Of a stretch of 64,000 nt of DNA, positions 35,890 through 44,711 are shown in pieces. Numbering within the stretch: the first letter of the stretch is position 1; each line of letters begins with the position of its first letter. This DNA comes from Lyngbya confervoides BDU141951. GTDB taxonomy: Bacteria; Cyanobacteriota; Cyanobacteriia; Thermosynechococcales; Thermosynechococcaceae. The stretch covers positions 45,050 through 109,049 of the forward strand of contig NZ_JTHE03000116.1 of assembly GCF_000817775.3 (NCBI RefSeq), given 5' to 3'. Position numbers and translations under genes: made by a program. The notes beneath the pieces were generated by a model that was not told where the DNA came from, did not search any database, and saw nothing but the letters and a program-made list of their open reading frames with translations.

Positions 35890-37107
35890 ATGAGTCTAAA
35901 CTGGATTAAGCCGGCCGATCGGCTAAGTTCTCTTCCGCCTTACGTTTTTGCCCGCCTGGATGAATTGAAAGCAAAGGCTCGTGAGCAAGGAATTGATTTA
36001 ATTGATCTGGGCATGGGTAATCCCGATGGCTCCCCGCCTCAGCCCATCATTGATGCTGCGGTCACGGCGCTCCAGGACTCCAGCCTACACGGCTATCCCC
36101 CCTTTGAAGGGAAAACCAGCTTTCGCCATGCCATTACCGACTGGTACCAGCGGCGCTATGGCGTCAATCTCGACCCGGACGGTGAAGCGCTGCCCCTACT
36201 CGGATCAAAGGAGGGCCTCACCCATCTCGCCCTGGCCTACGTGAATCCAGGCGATACGGTTTTGGTCCCCAATCCCTCCTACCCCCCCCACTTTCGGGGG
36301 CCGGCGATCGCTGGGGCAGAAATTTACCCCCTGATGCTCACCCCTGAGAACCACTGGCTCTTTGATGTGAATGCCATTCCCGATGCAGTGGCCAGGCGCG
36401 CCAAAATTCTCTACTTTAACTATCCCTCTAACCCCACCACGGCCGTGGCCCCACGAGGGTTCTATGAAGAGGTGGTGGCCTTTGCCAAACACTACGAAAT
36501 TTTGCTGGTGCACGATCTGTGCTACGCGGAACTCGCCTTTGATGGATACCAACCCGTGAGTTTACTGGAAATTCCGGGGGCCCAGGAGATTGGCGTCGAA
36601 TTTCACACCATGTCAAAAACCTACAACATGGCGGGCTGGCGCGTCGGATTTGTGGTGGGCAATCGCCATATTATTCAAGGGCTGCGCACCTTAAAAACCA
36701 ATTTAGACTATGGCCTTTTTTCGGTACTGCAAAAGGCAGCAGAGACGGCCCTCAATCTTCCCGACAGCTACCTGCAGGTGGTTCAAGATCGCTACCGAAC
36801 CCGGCGGGATTTTTTAATTGCGGGGCTGGGGGATCTGGGGTGGAGCATTCCCAAAACCAAGGCCACCATGTACCTGTGGGTTCCCTGTCCTCCGAACATG
36901 GGATCCACCGATTTTGCCCTGCATTTACTCCAGACCACTGGCATTGTGGTCACCCCTGGCAACGCCTTTGGAACTGGGGGAGAAGGCTTCATGCGCATTA
37001 GCTTAATTGCAGAGTGCGATCGCCTGGCTGAGGCCTTAGACCGGATGAAACAAGCCAATATTCGGTTTCAAAGCAGTCCTTCGGTTCTCTCCCCCTCAGG
37101 CAGCTAG
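35890..37107 (+). CDS. Class I/II PLP-dependent aminotransferase (AlaC/aspartate-aminotransferase-like)
   Basis: A 405-residue aminotransferase. The N-terminal IDLIDLGMGNPDGSPPQPII, the DLCYAELAFDGY segment, the lysine of HTMSKTYNMAGWRVGF that binds PLP, and the late RISLIAECDRL are clear. It probably makes or uses alanine, aspartate or diaminopimelate-related amino acids; the exact reaction cannot be fixed. It lies 9 bases downstream of the Fe-ADH gene and 3 bases upstream of ktrB, in an evident operon. Confidence 0.87.
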   Translation: MSLNWIKPADRLSSLPPYVFARLDELKAKAREQGIDLIDLGMGNPDGSPPQPIIDAAVTALQDSSLHGYPPFEGKTSFRHAITDWYQRRYGVNLDPDGEALPLLGSKEGLTHLALAYVNPGDTVLVPNPSYPPHFRGPAIAGAEIYPLMLTPENHWLFDVNAIPDAVARRAKILYFNYPSNPTTAVAPRGFYEEVVAFAKHYEILLVHDLCYAELAFDGYQPVSLLEIPGAQEIGVEFHTMSKTYNMAGWRVGFVVGNRHIIQGLRTLKTNLDYGLFSVLQKAAETALNLPDSYLQVVQDRYRTRRDFLIAGLGDLGWSIPKTKATMYLWVPCPPNMGSTDFALHLLQTTGIVVTPGNAFGTGGEGFMRISLIAECDRLAEALDRMKQANIRFQSSPSVLSPSGS

Positions 37108-37110
37108 GAC

Positions 37111-38448
37111 ATGAGGGTATCACGCACCATTTGCCTGGGGTTCTTCACGGTGATTACCATCGGGGCCGTGCTCCTGATGCTGCCCCTTTCCACCGCATCG
37201 GGGACCTGGAACGATCCCATCACCGCCATCTTTACCGCCACCTCGGCCGTATGTGTCACCGGGCATATTGTGGTAGACACCGCCACGTATTTTTCGACCT
37301 TTGGCCAGCTGATTATTTTGCTGCTGATTCAAATTGGCGGCCTGGGCTACATGGTGGCGACCACTCTGCTGCTGATCCTGCTGGGGCGGCGGCAGCTCGG
37401 ACTGCGCGATCGCTTGGCCATTCAACAAGCCATGGATCGGCCAAAGCTCCAGGGCACCGTCCCGCTCCTGCGCTCCATCATTGCCACGATTCTCATCTTT
37501 GAGATGACCGGCATGTTTTTTTTAATGACCGTCTTTATTCCTGAGATGGGGTTCTACCCTGGGCTTTGGTTTTCCATTTTCCATAGCATTAGCGCCTGGA
37601 ACAATGCAGGCTTTAGTCTGTTCTCGGATAGTTTAGTCGGGTTTCAGTCCTCTGTGCGGGTCAATCTGGTCATTTCCCTGCTCGTCATTCTCGGCGGGAT
37701 TGGGTATGAAACCATCTTTGAGGTCATGCAGTGGATTCAGCATCAGTTTAAGAAAAACGCGCCGCCCATGAGCTTTTCTCTGAACTTTCGAGTAGCCACC
37801 AGCACCACTGTTTTTCTCCTGCTGATCGGAACCGTCGCCTTTTTATTCACCGAGCGCAATAATCCCAACACCCTGGCCGGCAGTAGTTTTGACACCAAGC
37901 TGTTAATGGCCTGGTTTCAATCTATGACGGCTCGCACCGCTGGCTTTAACTCCATTGATGTGGGCCAAATGACGACCGCGGGCTTATTCTTCACCATTTT
38001 CCTGATGTTTATTGGGGGCAGCCCCGGGGGAACCGCGGGTGGGATTAAAACCACGACGCTGCGAGTGATTAGCAGCTGCACCCAAACCATTCTGCAAGGG
38101 AAGGAAGAGGTGGTGCTGTACGAGCGAAAGGTGCCCACCTCCATGATTCTCAAGGCGCTGGGAGTGGTCTTTGGATCCCTGACCACGGTCATTATTGCCA
38201 CCATGCTCATTGCCCTGACCGATCCCAAGGTGAACTTTATTAATGTTCTCTTTGAGGTGGTCTCGGCGTTTGCGACCGTTGGTCTGTCCACCGGGATTAC
38301 AGCCAGCCTATCGGGGCTGGGCAAGCTGGTGTTGGTGGTGACAATGTACATGGGCCGGGTGGGGATTTTACTGCTCATGTCGGCGCTAATTGGGGAGAGC
38401 CGCGCCAGTCTGGTGCATTATCCGGAGGAATCGCTGCTGGTGGGATAG
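37111..38448 (+). CDS. ktrB: Potassium uptake channel subunit KtrB (TrkH family)
   Basis: A 445-residue membrane protein with four pore repeats. Selectivity loops are visible as TATSAVCVTGHIVVDT, HSISAWNNAGFSLF, MTARTAGFNSIDVG and ATVGLSTGITASL. The helix-breaking region of repeat three has GGSPGGTAGGIKTTTL. It forms the Na-dependent potassium channel with the KtrA ring encoded next. In Synechocystis the Ktr system is needed for osmotic adaptation. It starts 3 bases after the aminotransferase stop. Confidence 0.92.
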   Translation: MRVSRTICLGFFTVITIGAVLLMLPLSTASGTWNDPITAIFTATSAVCVTGHIVVDTATYFSTFGQLIILLLIQIGGLGYMVATTLLLILLGRRQLGLRDRLAIQQAMDRPKLQGTVPLLRSIIATILIFEMTGMFFLMTVFIPEMGFYPGLWFSIFHSISAWNNAGFSLFSDSLVGFQSSVRVNLVISLLVILGGIGYETIFEVMQWIQHQFKKNAPPMSFSLNFRVATSTTVFLLLIGTVAFLFTERNNPNTLAGSSFDTKLLMAWFQSMTARTAGFNSIDVGQMTTAGLFFTIFLMFIGGSPGGTAGGIKTTTLRVISSCTQTILQGKEEVVLYERKVPTSMILKALGVVFGSLTTVIIATMLIALTDPKVNFINVLFEVVSAFATVGLSTGITASLSGLGKLVLVVTMYMGRVGILLLMSALIGESRASLVHYPEESLLVG

Positions 38449-38462
38449 GGGTGTCGCTTGTC

Positions 38463-38503
38463 GATATTTTTTTTAGTAGATATTTTTTTAGTAGATATTT
38501 TTA
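38463..38503. repeat. Three imperfect 15-16 bp AT-rich tandem repeats
   Basis: The unit GATATTTTTTTAGTA occurs in three tandem copies with T tracts of 8, 7 and 5 bases. They fill the ktrB-ktrA spacer, so they may act as a processing or slippage-prone site. Confidence 0.7.
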
Positions 38504-38548
38504 AAATCTCGCCAAGATGGGGATCATTCAATCTGTAGGAAGGGGATC

Positions 38549-39244
38549 GTGAACTTTTCCACCTTAAGTCTTCTGAAAAACCTCCGCAAAACCGATCGCC
38601 AGTTTGCGGTGATTGGGTTGGGCCGGTTTGGGCGGGCAGTTTGTTCCACCCTGCACCATCTGGGCTACGAGGTTCTGGGCACTGACATTGACGAAAAGCG
38701 GGTGGCCGATGCTCTCAACTGCCAGATTGCTGCCCACGCAATTCAGCTCGATTCCACCGAGCCCAGCGCCTTAGCAGAGGCCGGGATTTTTGAGTTTGAC
38801 ACCGCCATTGTGGCCATTGGCAACTATCTACAAGAGAGCATTATTACCACCTTAAATCTTAAGGAGGCTGGTGTTCCCCACGTGATCTCCAAGGCCTCCA
38901 CCGAAATCCACGGCAAACTCCTGCATCGGGTGGGGGCCGATCAGGTGGTCTTTCCTGAGAACGAGGCCGGCTGCGCCCTGGCGCGATCGCTCACCAAGCC
39001 TTCCATCCTCGATCGCTTTGATATTGACCCAGAGCACAGCATTGTGGAACTGGTGGTGCCAGAGGAATTTCACAATCAAACCCTGGCGCAGCTGGATCTG
39101 CGCAATCAGTATGGCCTGAATGTGCTCGCCATTGGGGAAGAAAATAAACTCGAAATCAACCCCAGCTTTGATACACGCCTATGGAAGGGCGCGGTGATGG
39201 TGGTGATTGGGGACAACAAGGACATTGACCGACTGCCAATTTAA
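38549..39244 (+). CDS. ktrA: Potassium channel gating subunit KtrA (RCK/TrkA-N)
   Basis: A 231-residue cytoplasmic regulator. The N-terminal RCK Rossmann domain reads FAVIGLGRFGRAVCSTLHHLG, later GTDIDEKRVADAL, and the C-terminal TrkA_C domain has ELVVPEEFHNQTLAQLDLR. It binds adenine nucleotides and forms an octameric ring that gates KtrB. It begins with GTG after AGGAAGGGG. A 100-base repeat-bearing spacer separates it from ktrB. Confidence 0.92.
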   Translation: MNFSTLSLLKNLRKTDRQFAVIGLGRFGRAVCSTLHHLGYEVLGTDIDEKRVADALNCQIAAHAIQLDSTEPSALAEAGIFEFDTAIVAIGNYLQESIITTLNLKEAGVPHVISKASTEIHGKLLHRVGADQVVFPENEAGCALARSLTKPSILDRFDIDPEHSIVELVVPEEFHNQTLAQLDLRNQYGLNVLAIGEENKLEINPSFDTRLWKGAVMVVIGDNKDIDRLPI

Positions 39245-39316
39245 TCCTCCCTGACGCTCTGGCAAAATAGAGAAATCCCCCACCGAGGGGCGCTGTTTTC
39301 TGAGCCAGTTGCAATC

Positions 39317-39889
39317 ATGGGATATTTTTGGTTTAAAGCCTTTCATATTATTGGCGTGGTGGTTTGGTTTGCCGGACTGTTTTATTTGGTGCGCCTGTTT
39401 ATCTATCACGTGGAGGCGAAGGACGAGCCGGATCCGGCCCCCGCAATTTTAAAAAAGCAGTACGAGCTGATGGAAAAGCGACTGCTGAACATCATCACCA
39501 CCCCAGGCATGATCGTCACGGTGGTGTGCGCCATCGGTCTGCTGGTCACCCAGCCGGAATGGATCCACCAGGGATGGCTACATGCCAAGCTGGCCCTGGT
39601 GGGTGCCCTGATTGGCTACCATTTCTACTGCATCCGCCTAATGAAGCAACTCCACACGGACACCTGCCAATGGTCTGGGCAGCAGCTGCGCGCCCTCAAC
39701 GAGGCTCCCACATTGCTGCTGGTGGCAATTGTGCTGCTAGCGGTTTTTAAGAACAATTTGCCCACGGACCTGACCGTGTGGCTGATTTTTGGGCTGGTGA
39801 TCTTCATGGCCGCTACCATTCAGCTCTACGCCAAGAAGCGACGACGCGATCGCGAAAAGCTGTCCCTGGAGGCCAACGCCGAGTCCTAG
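39317..39889 (+). CDS. hemJ: Protoporphyrinogen IX oxidase HemJ
   Basis: A 190-residue membrane protein with four helices that oxidises protoporphyrinogen IX to protoporphyrin IX in heme and chlorophyll synthesis. The first helix carries the conserved histidine in FKAFHIIGVVVWFAGLFY and the arginine that follows (LVRLFIYH). The second conserved segment is WLHAKLALVGALIGYH. It matches the cyanobacterial HemJ form that binds heme b. It lies within the co-directional ktr gene row. Confidence 0.92.
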   Translation: MGYFWFKAFHIIGVVVWFAGLFYLVRLFIYHVEAKDEPDPAPAILKKQYELMEKRLLNIITTPGMIVTVVCAIGLLVTQPEWIHQGWLHAKLALVGALIGYHFYCIRLMKQLHTDTCQWSGQQLRALNEAPTLLLVAIVLLAVFKNNLPTDLTVWLIFGLVIFMAATIQLYAKKRRRDREKLSLEANAES

Positions 39890-39916
39890 TCCTGGCCCTG
39901 CCAATCCTGAGATCCC

Positions 39917-41287
39917 ATGTTTATGGCCACCAGGCGACGGCTGGCCCTCTGGTACACAGCCGTTACCGCTATTCTGCTGCTGCTGTTTGCCAGCGGATTT
40001 TATCTCTACGTCCGCAGCACCTTAATTGAGCGCGTGGACGATACCCTGCACCATGTGGTGGAGGTGGTGGAGCGATCGCTGGTGATTGAACCCAAAGCGG
40101 TCCTGAACCAGGCCCTCTCCTATGAGGTCAATCTAGAGGCCAGTTTCCGCCAGGATTCCCAGGCCGTCGAGGATGACCGCATTGAGCTGGAGTGGTTTGA
40201 TGCCCAGCGCCATTTACGCTGGTCCACCCTCTCCGAATCACTGAATTTGCCGGTGCACCTCACACACCACCCTGAAACCATCGCGATTACCCCTGAGGTT
40301 CTCTGGAGACAGCTCACGGAGGAAATCAGAGTGGATGGCAACCTGGTGGGCTATTTGCGGGTCAGTCATCCCTGGTTCGAAGTCACCAAGCCCACCCGTC
40401 AACTGGTGCTGGAACTGAGCCTGGGCACCAGCACCCTGGTGGTGCTGGTGGCTGCCATTGGCTGGTTCCTCTCCCGCCTGGCCATTGAGCCCATCCGTGA
40501 ATCCTACGAATCCCTGAAGCAATTTACCGCCGATGCCTCCCATGAGCTGCGCAACCCCATTGCCCTGATTCAAACCAACGTCCAGGCAGCCCTGAGCGAC
40601 CCGGAGATGACGCCCCAGGATCAGCGCCAGCAGCTTGAAACCGTGGAGCGGGTCACCCAGCGTTTAGGGCGACTGGTGGATGATCTGCTGTTTTTAGCGC
40701 GTCAGGACAGCGGCATGATACAGTCGCAATTCCAGGATTGTCCCCTGGATGCGCTGCTGATGGAGGTGCTGGAAGAACAAAGGGCCATCGCCCAAGCCCA
40801 CTCTGTCCAGATCCAGCTGCAGCTGGGCGACGACCGAGACCCCAAGGGACCAGGCACAGATCCCTTTACCCTCCAGGGAGATTACGATCAGATCAGCCGC
40901 CTCTTTACCAACTTAGTCAGCAACGCTATCCAGTACAGTCCTCCCAATGGCACCGTGACCCTCAAGCTGACGCGAAAAATCTCCCAGGGCCAAGCGACCC
41001 TCAAGGTCACGGTGCAAGATCAAGGACAGGGAATTCCCCCGGAGGCAATCCCACGCCTGTTTGATCGATTTTACCGCGTGGATTCTGCACGCTCTCGTCC
41101 CGCCAGTGCCGGGGTACAGTCCGGAAAATCACCCAAGGGAGGAACTGGGTTGGGCCTGGCCATTGCCCAGGCGATCGCCCAGGCGCACCAGGGCAGCATC
41201 AGGGTGATTAGTACGCCTGGCACCGGTACCAAGTTCACCGTCTTGCTGCCCATCGGAACTAGCAAAGGACGCAAGCCCTCCGCCTAA
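39917..41287 (+). CDS. Two-component sensor histidine kinase (orphan)
   Basis: A 456-residue membrane kinase. One helix at residues 11-31 and another at 168-187 flank a periplasmic sensor of about 135 residues. The phospho-accepting histidine is H209 in FTADASHELRNPIALIQT, the N box spans N332-N336, the G1 box is around D368-G372 and the G2 box GTGLGL is near 410-415. The sensor domain is of no recognisable type. No response regulator is adjacent, so it may work with a partner elsewhere. It starts 28 bases downstream of hemJ. Confidence 0.9.
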   Translation: MFMATRRRLALWYTAVTAILLLLFASGFYLYVRSTLIERVDDTLHHVVEVVERSLVIEPKAVLNQALSYEVNLEASFRQDSQAVEDDRIELEWFDAQRHLRWSTLSESLNLPVHLTHHPETIAITPEVLWRQLTEEIRVDGNLVGYLRVSHPWFEVTKPTRQLVLELSLGTSTLVVLVAAIGWFLSRLAIEPIRESYESLKQFTADASHELRNPIALIQTNVQAALSDPEMTPQDQRQQLETVERVTQRLGRLVDDLLFLARQDSGMIQSQFQDCPLDALLMEVLEEQRAIAQAHSVQIQLQLGDDRDPKGPGTDPFTLQGDYDQISRLFTNLVSNAIQYSPPNGTVTLKLTRKISQGQATLKVTVQDQGQGIPPEAIPRLFDRFYRVDSARSRPASAGVQSGKSPKGGTGLGLAIAQAIAQAHQGSIRVISTPGTGTKFTVLLPIGTSKGRKPSA

Positions 41288-41318
41288 GACCTCCTCCGAA
41301 CCCGTACCCGGATCAATT

Positions 41319-41362
41319 CGTCAAACCTTTGCTGACTAGTCGTCAAACCTTTACTGACTAGG
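41319..41362 (+). repeat. 22-bp tandem direct repeat
   Basis: Two adjacent 22-bp copies beginning CGTCAAACCTTTGCTGACTA and CGTCAAACCTTTACTGACTA differ at two positions. They sit in the 310-base spacer before the secreted repeat protein and could be regulator sites two helical turns apart. The remainder of the spacer (41288-41597) shows no gene. Confidence 0.6.
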
Positions 41363-41597
41363 CAACCGAAAATGTCGCATTAAAATGGGGCTGGGGATAA
41401 CCTTTACCCCGCTTTTCTCGAAGATAGAGGGAGTCAAGACTTCTGCCCAGCGCGAACTCTACTCCAACCTGTCCCCTAGCTTATCAACAGCCGGATTCGA
41501 GCACCTGTGACCTAACTTTTTCCTGGAATGAGTGAACCCGCTAAAGGTTCACCCATTCAGACGTCGGTCATTCATTTACAGTTCAAGGAGGACTACC

Positions 41598-42290
41598 ATG
41601 AAACGTTCATTTGCGATCGCAACCCTCTGCATCGCCGGATTGGTCTCGGCTGTGCCCGCCACGGCCCAGGTCAATCCTGCCATTCCATCCGCAACCCAGT
41701 CCGAAGACAACCTGTATTTTCTCTCCCGTGCTAAAAACCTGGCCCGCCAGGCTGCGATTAACGCCAATGGGGGTCTTAATGCCTATCGACCGGAGCTATC
41801 CATGTATGGCCCGGCCGTGGAATCGCCCTACGAGCGCAACGACGATGGATCCATCACGTTTAACTTTTTAGGCGGCAGCCCCGGATCGACCCAGTTCGAG
41901 ACTGAAACAACGGTACGGGTCAGTCCCGACTCCAGCGTGAGCGTAGTTTACAACGGTCCCGCTCGCGGCGGGGTCGGCGGAGGCAGTCTGGAGCGTGACC
42001 CCAATGAATCGATCCTATCGATTCTCAGCGAGCGGAGCTTTCTCACCCGCGCCCAAAATTTAGCGCGCCAGGCTGGCATTCGAGAGAATGGAGGGCTATC
42101 AGTCTATCGCCCTGAATCCACCATGTTTGGCCCCACGGACGAAGCACCCGTGCAAACAAACCCCGATGGCAGCGCCACATTTACCTTCAAAGGCGGTCCC
42201 CCCCTCGCCTCAGCCCCCACCGTCGAAACCCAGGTCACCGTCACCCGCCAAGGTCAAATCCTGGTGGATTACAATGGTGTCCCCAGATAG
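41598..42290 (+). CDS. Secreted protein with two internal repeats
   Basis: A 230-residue exported protein. The ATG at 41598 is chosen because AAGGAGG is placed ideally and it begins a clean signal peptide (KRSFAIATLCIAGLVSAVP, cut after ATA-Q). Two repeats of about 80 residues follow: FLSRAKNLARQAAINANGGL with YRPELSMYGP, and FLTRAQNLARQAGIRENGGL with YRPESTMFGP. Each ends in beta strands and VVYNG or VDYNG. It is a cyanobacterial family of unknown function; the two halves arose by duplication. Confidence 0.8.
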   Translation: MKRSFAIATLCIAGLVSAVPATAQVNPAIPSATQSEDNLYFLSRAKNLARQAAINANGGLNAYRPELSMYGPAVESPYERNDDGSITFNFLGGSPGSTQFETETTVRVSPDSSVSVVYNGPARGGVGGGSLERDPNESILSILSERSFLTRAQNLARQAGIRENGGLSVYRPESTMFGPTDEAPVQTNPDGSATFTFKGGPPLASAPTVETQVTVTRQGQILVDYNGVPR

Positions 42291-42294
42291 GGCG

Positions 42295-42328
42295 GCAGCG
42301 ATCCACCTCTAGCAGCAATCCACCTCTA
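42295..42328 (+). repeat. 17-bp tandem duplication
   Basis: GCAGCGATCCACCTCTA and GCAGCAATCCACCTCTA stand side by side just after the stop of the secreted protein gene. They differ at one base. No function is apparent. Confidence 0.6.
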
Positions 42329-42453
42329 GTGGCCCTCGTCCTCGGGGGCGCTGGAGATCTCAGGCCTCTCGCCTGGGTGAATCAGCTAGCGAAATTCACC
42401 GTTGCGAGAGTGGCAATTGATACTATGATAAATAGGACAATTAAACACTCCGT

Positions 42454-42535
42454 GCGGATGTGGCGGAATTGGTAGACGCGCTAGATTTAGGTTCTAGTAC
42501 CGTAAGGTGTGAAGGTTCAAGTCCTTTCATCCGCA
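42454..42535 (+). tRNA. tRNA-Leu (anticodon UAG)
   Basis: An 82-base class II tRNA: acceptor GCGGATG/CATCCGC, anticodon stem CTAGA/TCTAG around TTTAGGT (anticodon TAG), a long variable arm and T arm GAAGG-TTCAAGT-CCTTT. CCA is not encoded. It stands directly upstream of lpdA. Confidence 0.96.
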
Positions 42536-42612
42536 TATCTCAAAATCCAGCCCTCGTTGAGCGCTGGATTTTGTTTCTCAGGGCTGTTGTGCAGTTGAGT
42601 TAGGAGAGAGAC

Positions 42613-44052
42613 GTGACCGCCAAGTTTGATTACGATTTAGTCATTATTGGAGCTGGTGTGGGTGGCCACGGAGCCGCGCTCCATGCCGTCGACTGTGGCT
42701 TAAAAACTGCCATTATTGAAACCGCAGAGATGGGTGGAACCTGCGTCAATCGTGGCTGCATCCCCTCTAAAGCTCTCTTGGCAGCCTCAGGACGCGTCCG
42801 CGATCTGCGCAATACTCATCATCTTCAGGCCATGGGTATCCAACTGCAACAGGTCTCCTTTGACCGTGGCGCCATCGCCAACCATGCGAAGGACCTGGTG
42901 AGCAAGATTCAAGGGGACCTAACCAACAGCTTACGGCGCCTTAACGTCGATATTATTCGGGGTTGGGGAAAGGTGGCCGGGCTCCAGAGGGTGGAGGTCA
43001 TTGGCCCAGAGGGAGAACAGACCCTAAGGGCAAAAGATATCATCATTGCCAGCGGTTCAGTGCCCTGGGTTCCATCGGGCATTGAGGTGGATGGGAAAAC
43101 TGTGTTTACCAGCGACGAAGCTATTCGCCTGGACTGGTTGCCGCAATGGATCGCGATCATCGGCAGCGGCTATATTGGCCTGGAGTTTGCCGATGTCTAT
43201 ACGGCCCTAGGTAGTGAAGTCACGATGATTGAGGCCCTAGATCGCCTCATGCCGACCTTTGATCCAGATATTGCCAAAATTGCCCAGCGAGTGCTGATTG
43301 ATCCTCGGGACATTGAAACCAAGGTGGGTAAGCTAGCGATGAAAGTCACCCCCGGATCGCCGGTGGTGATCGAGCTGGCCGATGCCCAAACCCAGAAGAT
43401 TGAGGAAATCCTGGAGGTGGACGCCTGCTTAGTGGCCACAGGCCGCATTCCCGCCACCAAAAATCTTGGCCTAGAGACAGTAGGGGTTGAAACCGACCGC
43501 CGCGGCTTTATTCCCGTAGATGACTACCTGGCAGTTACCCACAAGGGAGAACCCATCCCCCATCTCTGGGCTATTGGCGATGCCACCGGCAAAATGATGC
43601 TTGCCCACGCCGCCTCAGCCCAGGGTATCGCGGTGGTGGAAACCCTGTGCGATCGCCCCCGCCAGGTGAACTATCACAGCATTCCCGCCGCTGCCTTTAC
43701 GCACCCAGAGGTGAGCTTTGTGGGGCTGACAGAATCCCAGGCTCAAGATCTCGGTAAGGCGGAGGGCTTTAAGGTCAAGTCGGTGCGCACTTACTTTAAG
43801 GGCAATTCTAAGGCGCTGGCGGAGGGCGAAACGGACGGGATTGCCAAGGTAATTTTTCGCGAAGACACCGGCGGGGTGTTAGGGGTGCATATTATCGGCA
43901 TCCACGCCGCAGATCTCATCCACGAGGCCTCCAACGCCATGGCAAAGGGAGCAACGGTCCATGATCTTGCCTTCCTGGTCCATGCCCATCCAACGGTGTC
44001 AGAGGTCCTGGATGAAGCCTACAAGCGGGCGGCCACCGCCTTAAAGGTCTAG
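42613..44052 (+). CDS. lpdA: Dihydrolipoyl dehydrogenase
   Basis: The 479-residue E3 flavoenzyme of pyruvate dehydrogenase and glycine cleavage. The FAD motif is [20 protein letters not shown], the redox disulfide is C44/C49 in [16 protein letters not shown], the NAD motif is [17 protein letters not shown], and the C-terminal His-Glu active site is in [19 protein letters not shown] start follows AGGAGAGAG. A strong terminator closes the gene. Confidence 0.95.
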   Translation: MTAKFDYDLVIIGAGVGGHGAALHAVDCGLKTAIIETAEMGGTCVNRGCIPSKALLAASGRVRDLRNTHHLQAMGIQLQQVSFDRGAIANHAKDLVSKIQGDLTNSLRRLNVDIIRGWGKVAGLQRVEVIGPEGEQTLRAKDIIIASGSVPWVPSGIEVDGKTVFTSDEAIRLDWLPQWIAIIGSGYIGLEFADVYTALGSEVTMIEALDRLMPTFDPDIAKIAQRVLIDPRDIETKVGKLAMKVTPGSPVVIELADAQTQKIEEILEVDACLVATGRIPATKNLGLETVGVETDRRGFIPVDDYLAVTHKGEPIPHLWAIGDATGKMMLAHAASAQGIAVVETLCDRPRQVNYHSIPAAAFTHPEVSFVGLTESQAQDLGKAEGFKVKSVRTYFKGNSKALAEGETDGIAKVIFREDTGGVLGVHIIGIHAADLIHEASNAMAKGATVHDLAFLVHAHPTVSEVLDEAYKRAATALKV

Positions 44053-44089
44053 CCTCCGCACCAGCAAGGATCGATAATACGCAATGGCG

Positions 44090-44135
44090 TCAAAGAAAGC
44101 GGCTGGAGTCTTGGAAATCCAGCCGCTTTCTTTGA
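44090..44135 (+). terminator. Hairpin terminator after lpdA
   Basis: A perfect 18-bp stem (44090-44107 with 44118-44135) and a 10-base loop. The 3' arm is T-rich (CTTTCTTTGA). It also lies downstream of the leftward antitoxin-like gene and may serve both strands. Confidence 0.85.
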
Positions 44136-44185
44136 GCAAAATTTAGGATTAAACTGCCATAGACCCACACAGCATCAATTCCTGC

Positions 44186-44377
44186 TTACTCAATACTATT
44201 GAGCTCAATCTCCTGAGCCAGCGCCACCTCTTGCGCATGAATGAGCAAATCACTGTCCTCTTCATCATCTAAATCGTCGCGGAGGGTGCGACGGAGAATT
44301 TCGGCCGCAAGTTCACTTTGTTCAGGCGCTGGCAGTGTATCAAAGGTATTGAGTAGATTAAGGGCGATCGTATTCAT
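44186..44377 (-). CDS. Small antitoxin-like protein
   Basis: A 63-residue acidic protein, with NTIALNLLNTFDTLPAPEQS and ELAAEILRRTLRDDLDDEED as main segments. It resembles small cyanobacterial antitoxin-like proteins that usually precede a PemK/MazF or PIN toxin, in which an amphipathic helix is followed by an acidic tail. The ATG at 44377 has GGGAGA nine bases ahead. No toxin gene follows; downstream is the lpdA terminator. It may be an orphan antitoxin or a free regulator. Confidence 0.55.
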   Translation of the reverse strand: MNTIALNLLNTFDTLPAPEQSELAAEILRRTLRDDLDDEEDSDLLIHAQEVALAQEIELNSIE

Positions 44378-44711
44378 GAGTGATTCTCCCGATAGTGAGG
44401 ATAAGCCTATGACTAGTATTTCGCCCTTTCCCAGGAGAGATGTCACTTCGCAACAAAATGCGACAATATTTGCAGCAGCGGACAAAGCCCTAGTGCCTTG
44501 GTGACTCCCCATGGATCACCGGAGGGAGATCCTGGAGGAATGGGATCAATAAACCCACTAGAATTAAGGAAGCGTCTTTAGTCTTGACCAGAGAATATCC
44601 GAACCCAAAAACCTCCGGACCAGAAGACCTCCGGAGAGAAAGGATCTTGGTCTCCCAGGGGGGGTAAACATTCAGCTTAGAGATAATCCACTGCGCAAGC
44701 ATCCTTCACCC
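44378..44711. promoter_or_regulatory. Divergent spacer before the Wzc-like gene
   Basis: 334 bases without a supported gene. ACCTCCGGA occurs at 44611-44619 and 44627-44635, 16 bases apart, upstream of the Wzc-like gene. The start at 44712 lacks a strong ribosome site. Promoters for both directions are expected here. Confidence 0.4.

Noticed and set aside
41319..41362. Candidate CRISPR repeat
   Set aside because: Only two directly adjacent copies with no spacer; there is no array and no cas gene in the window.
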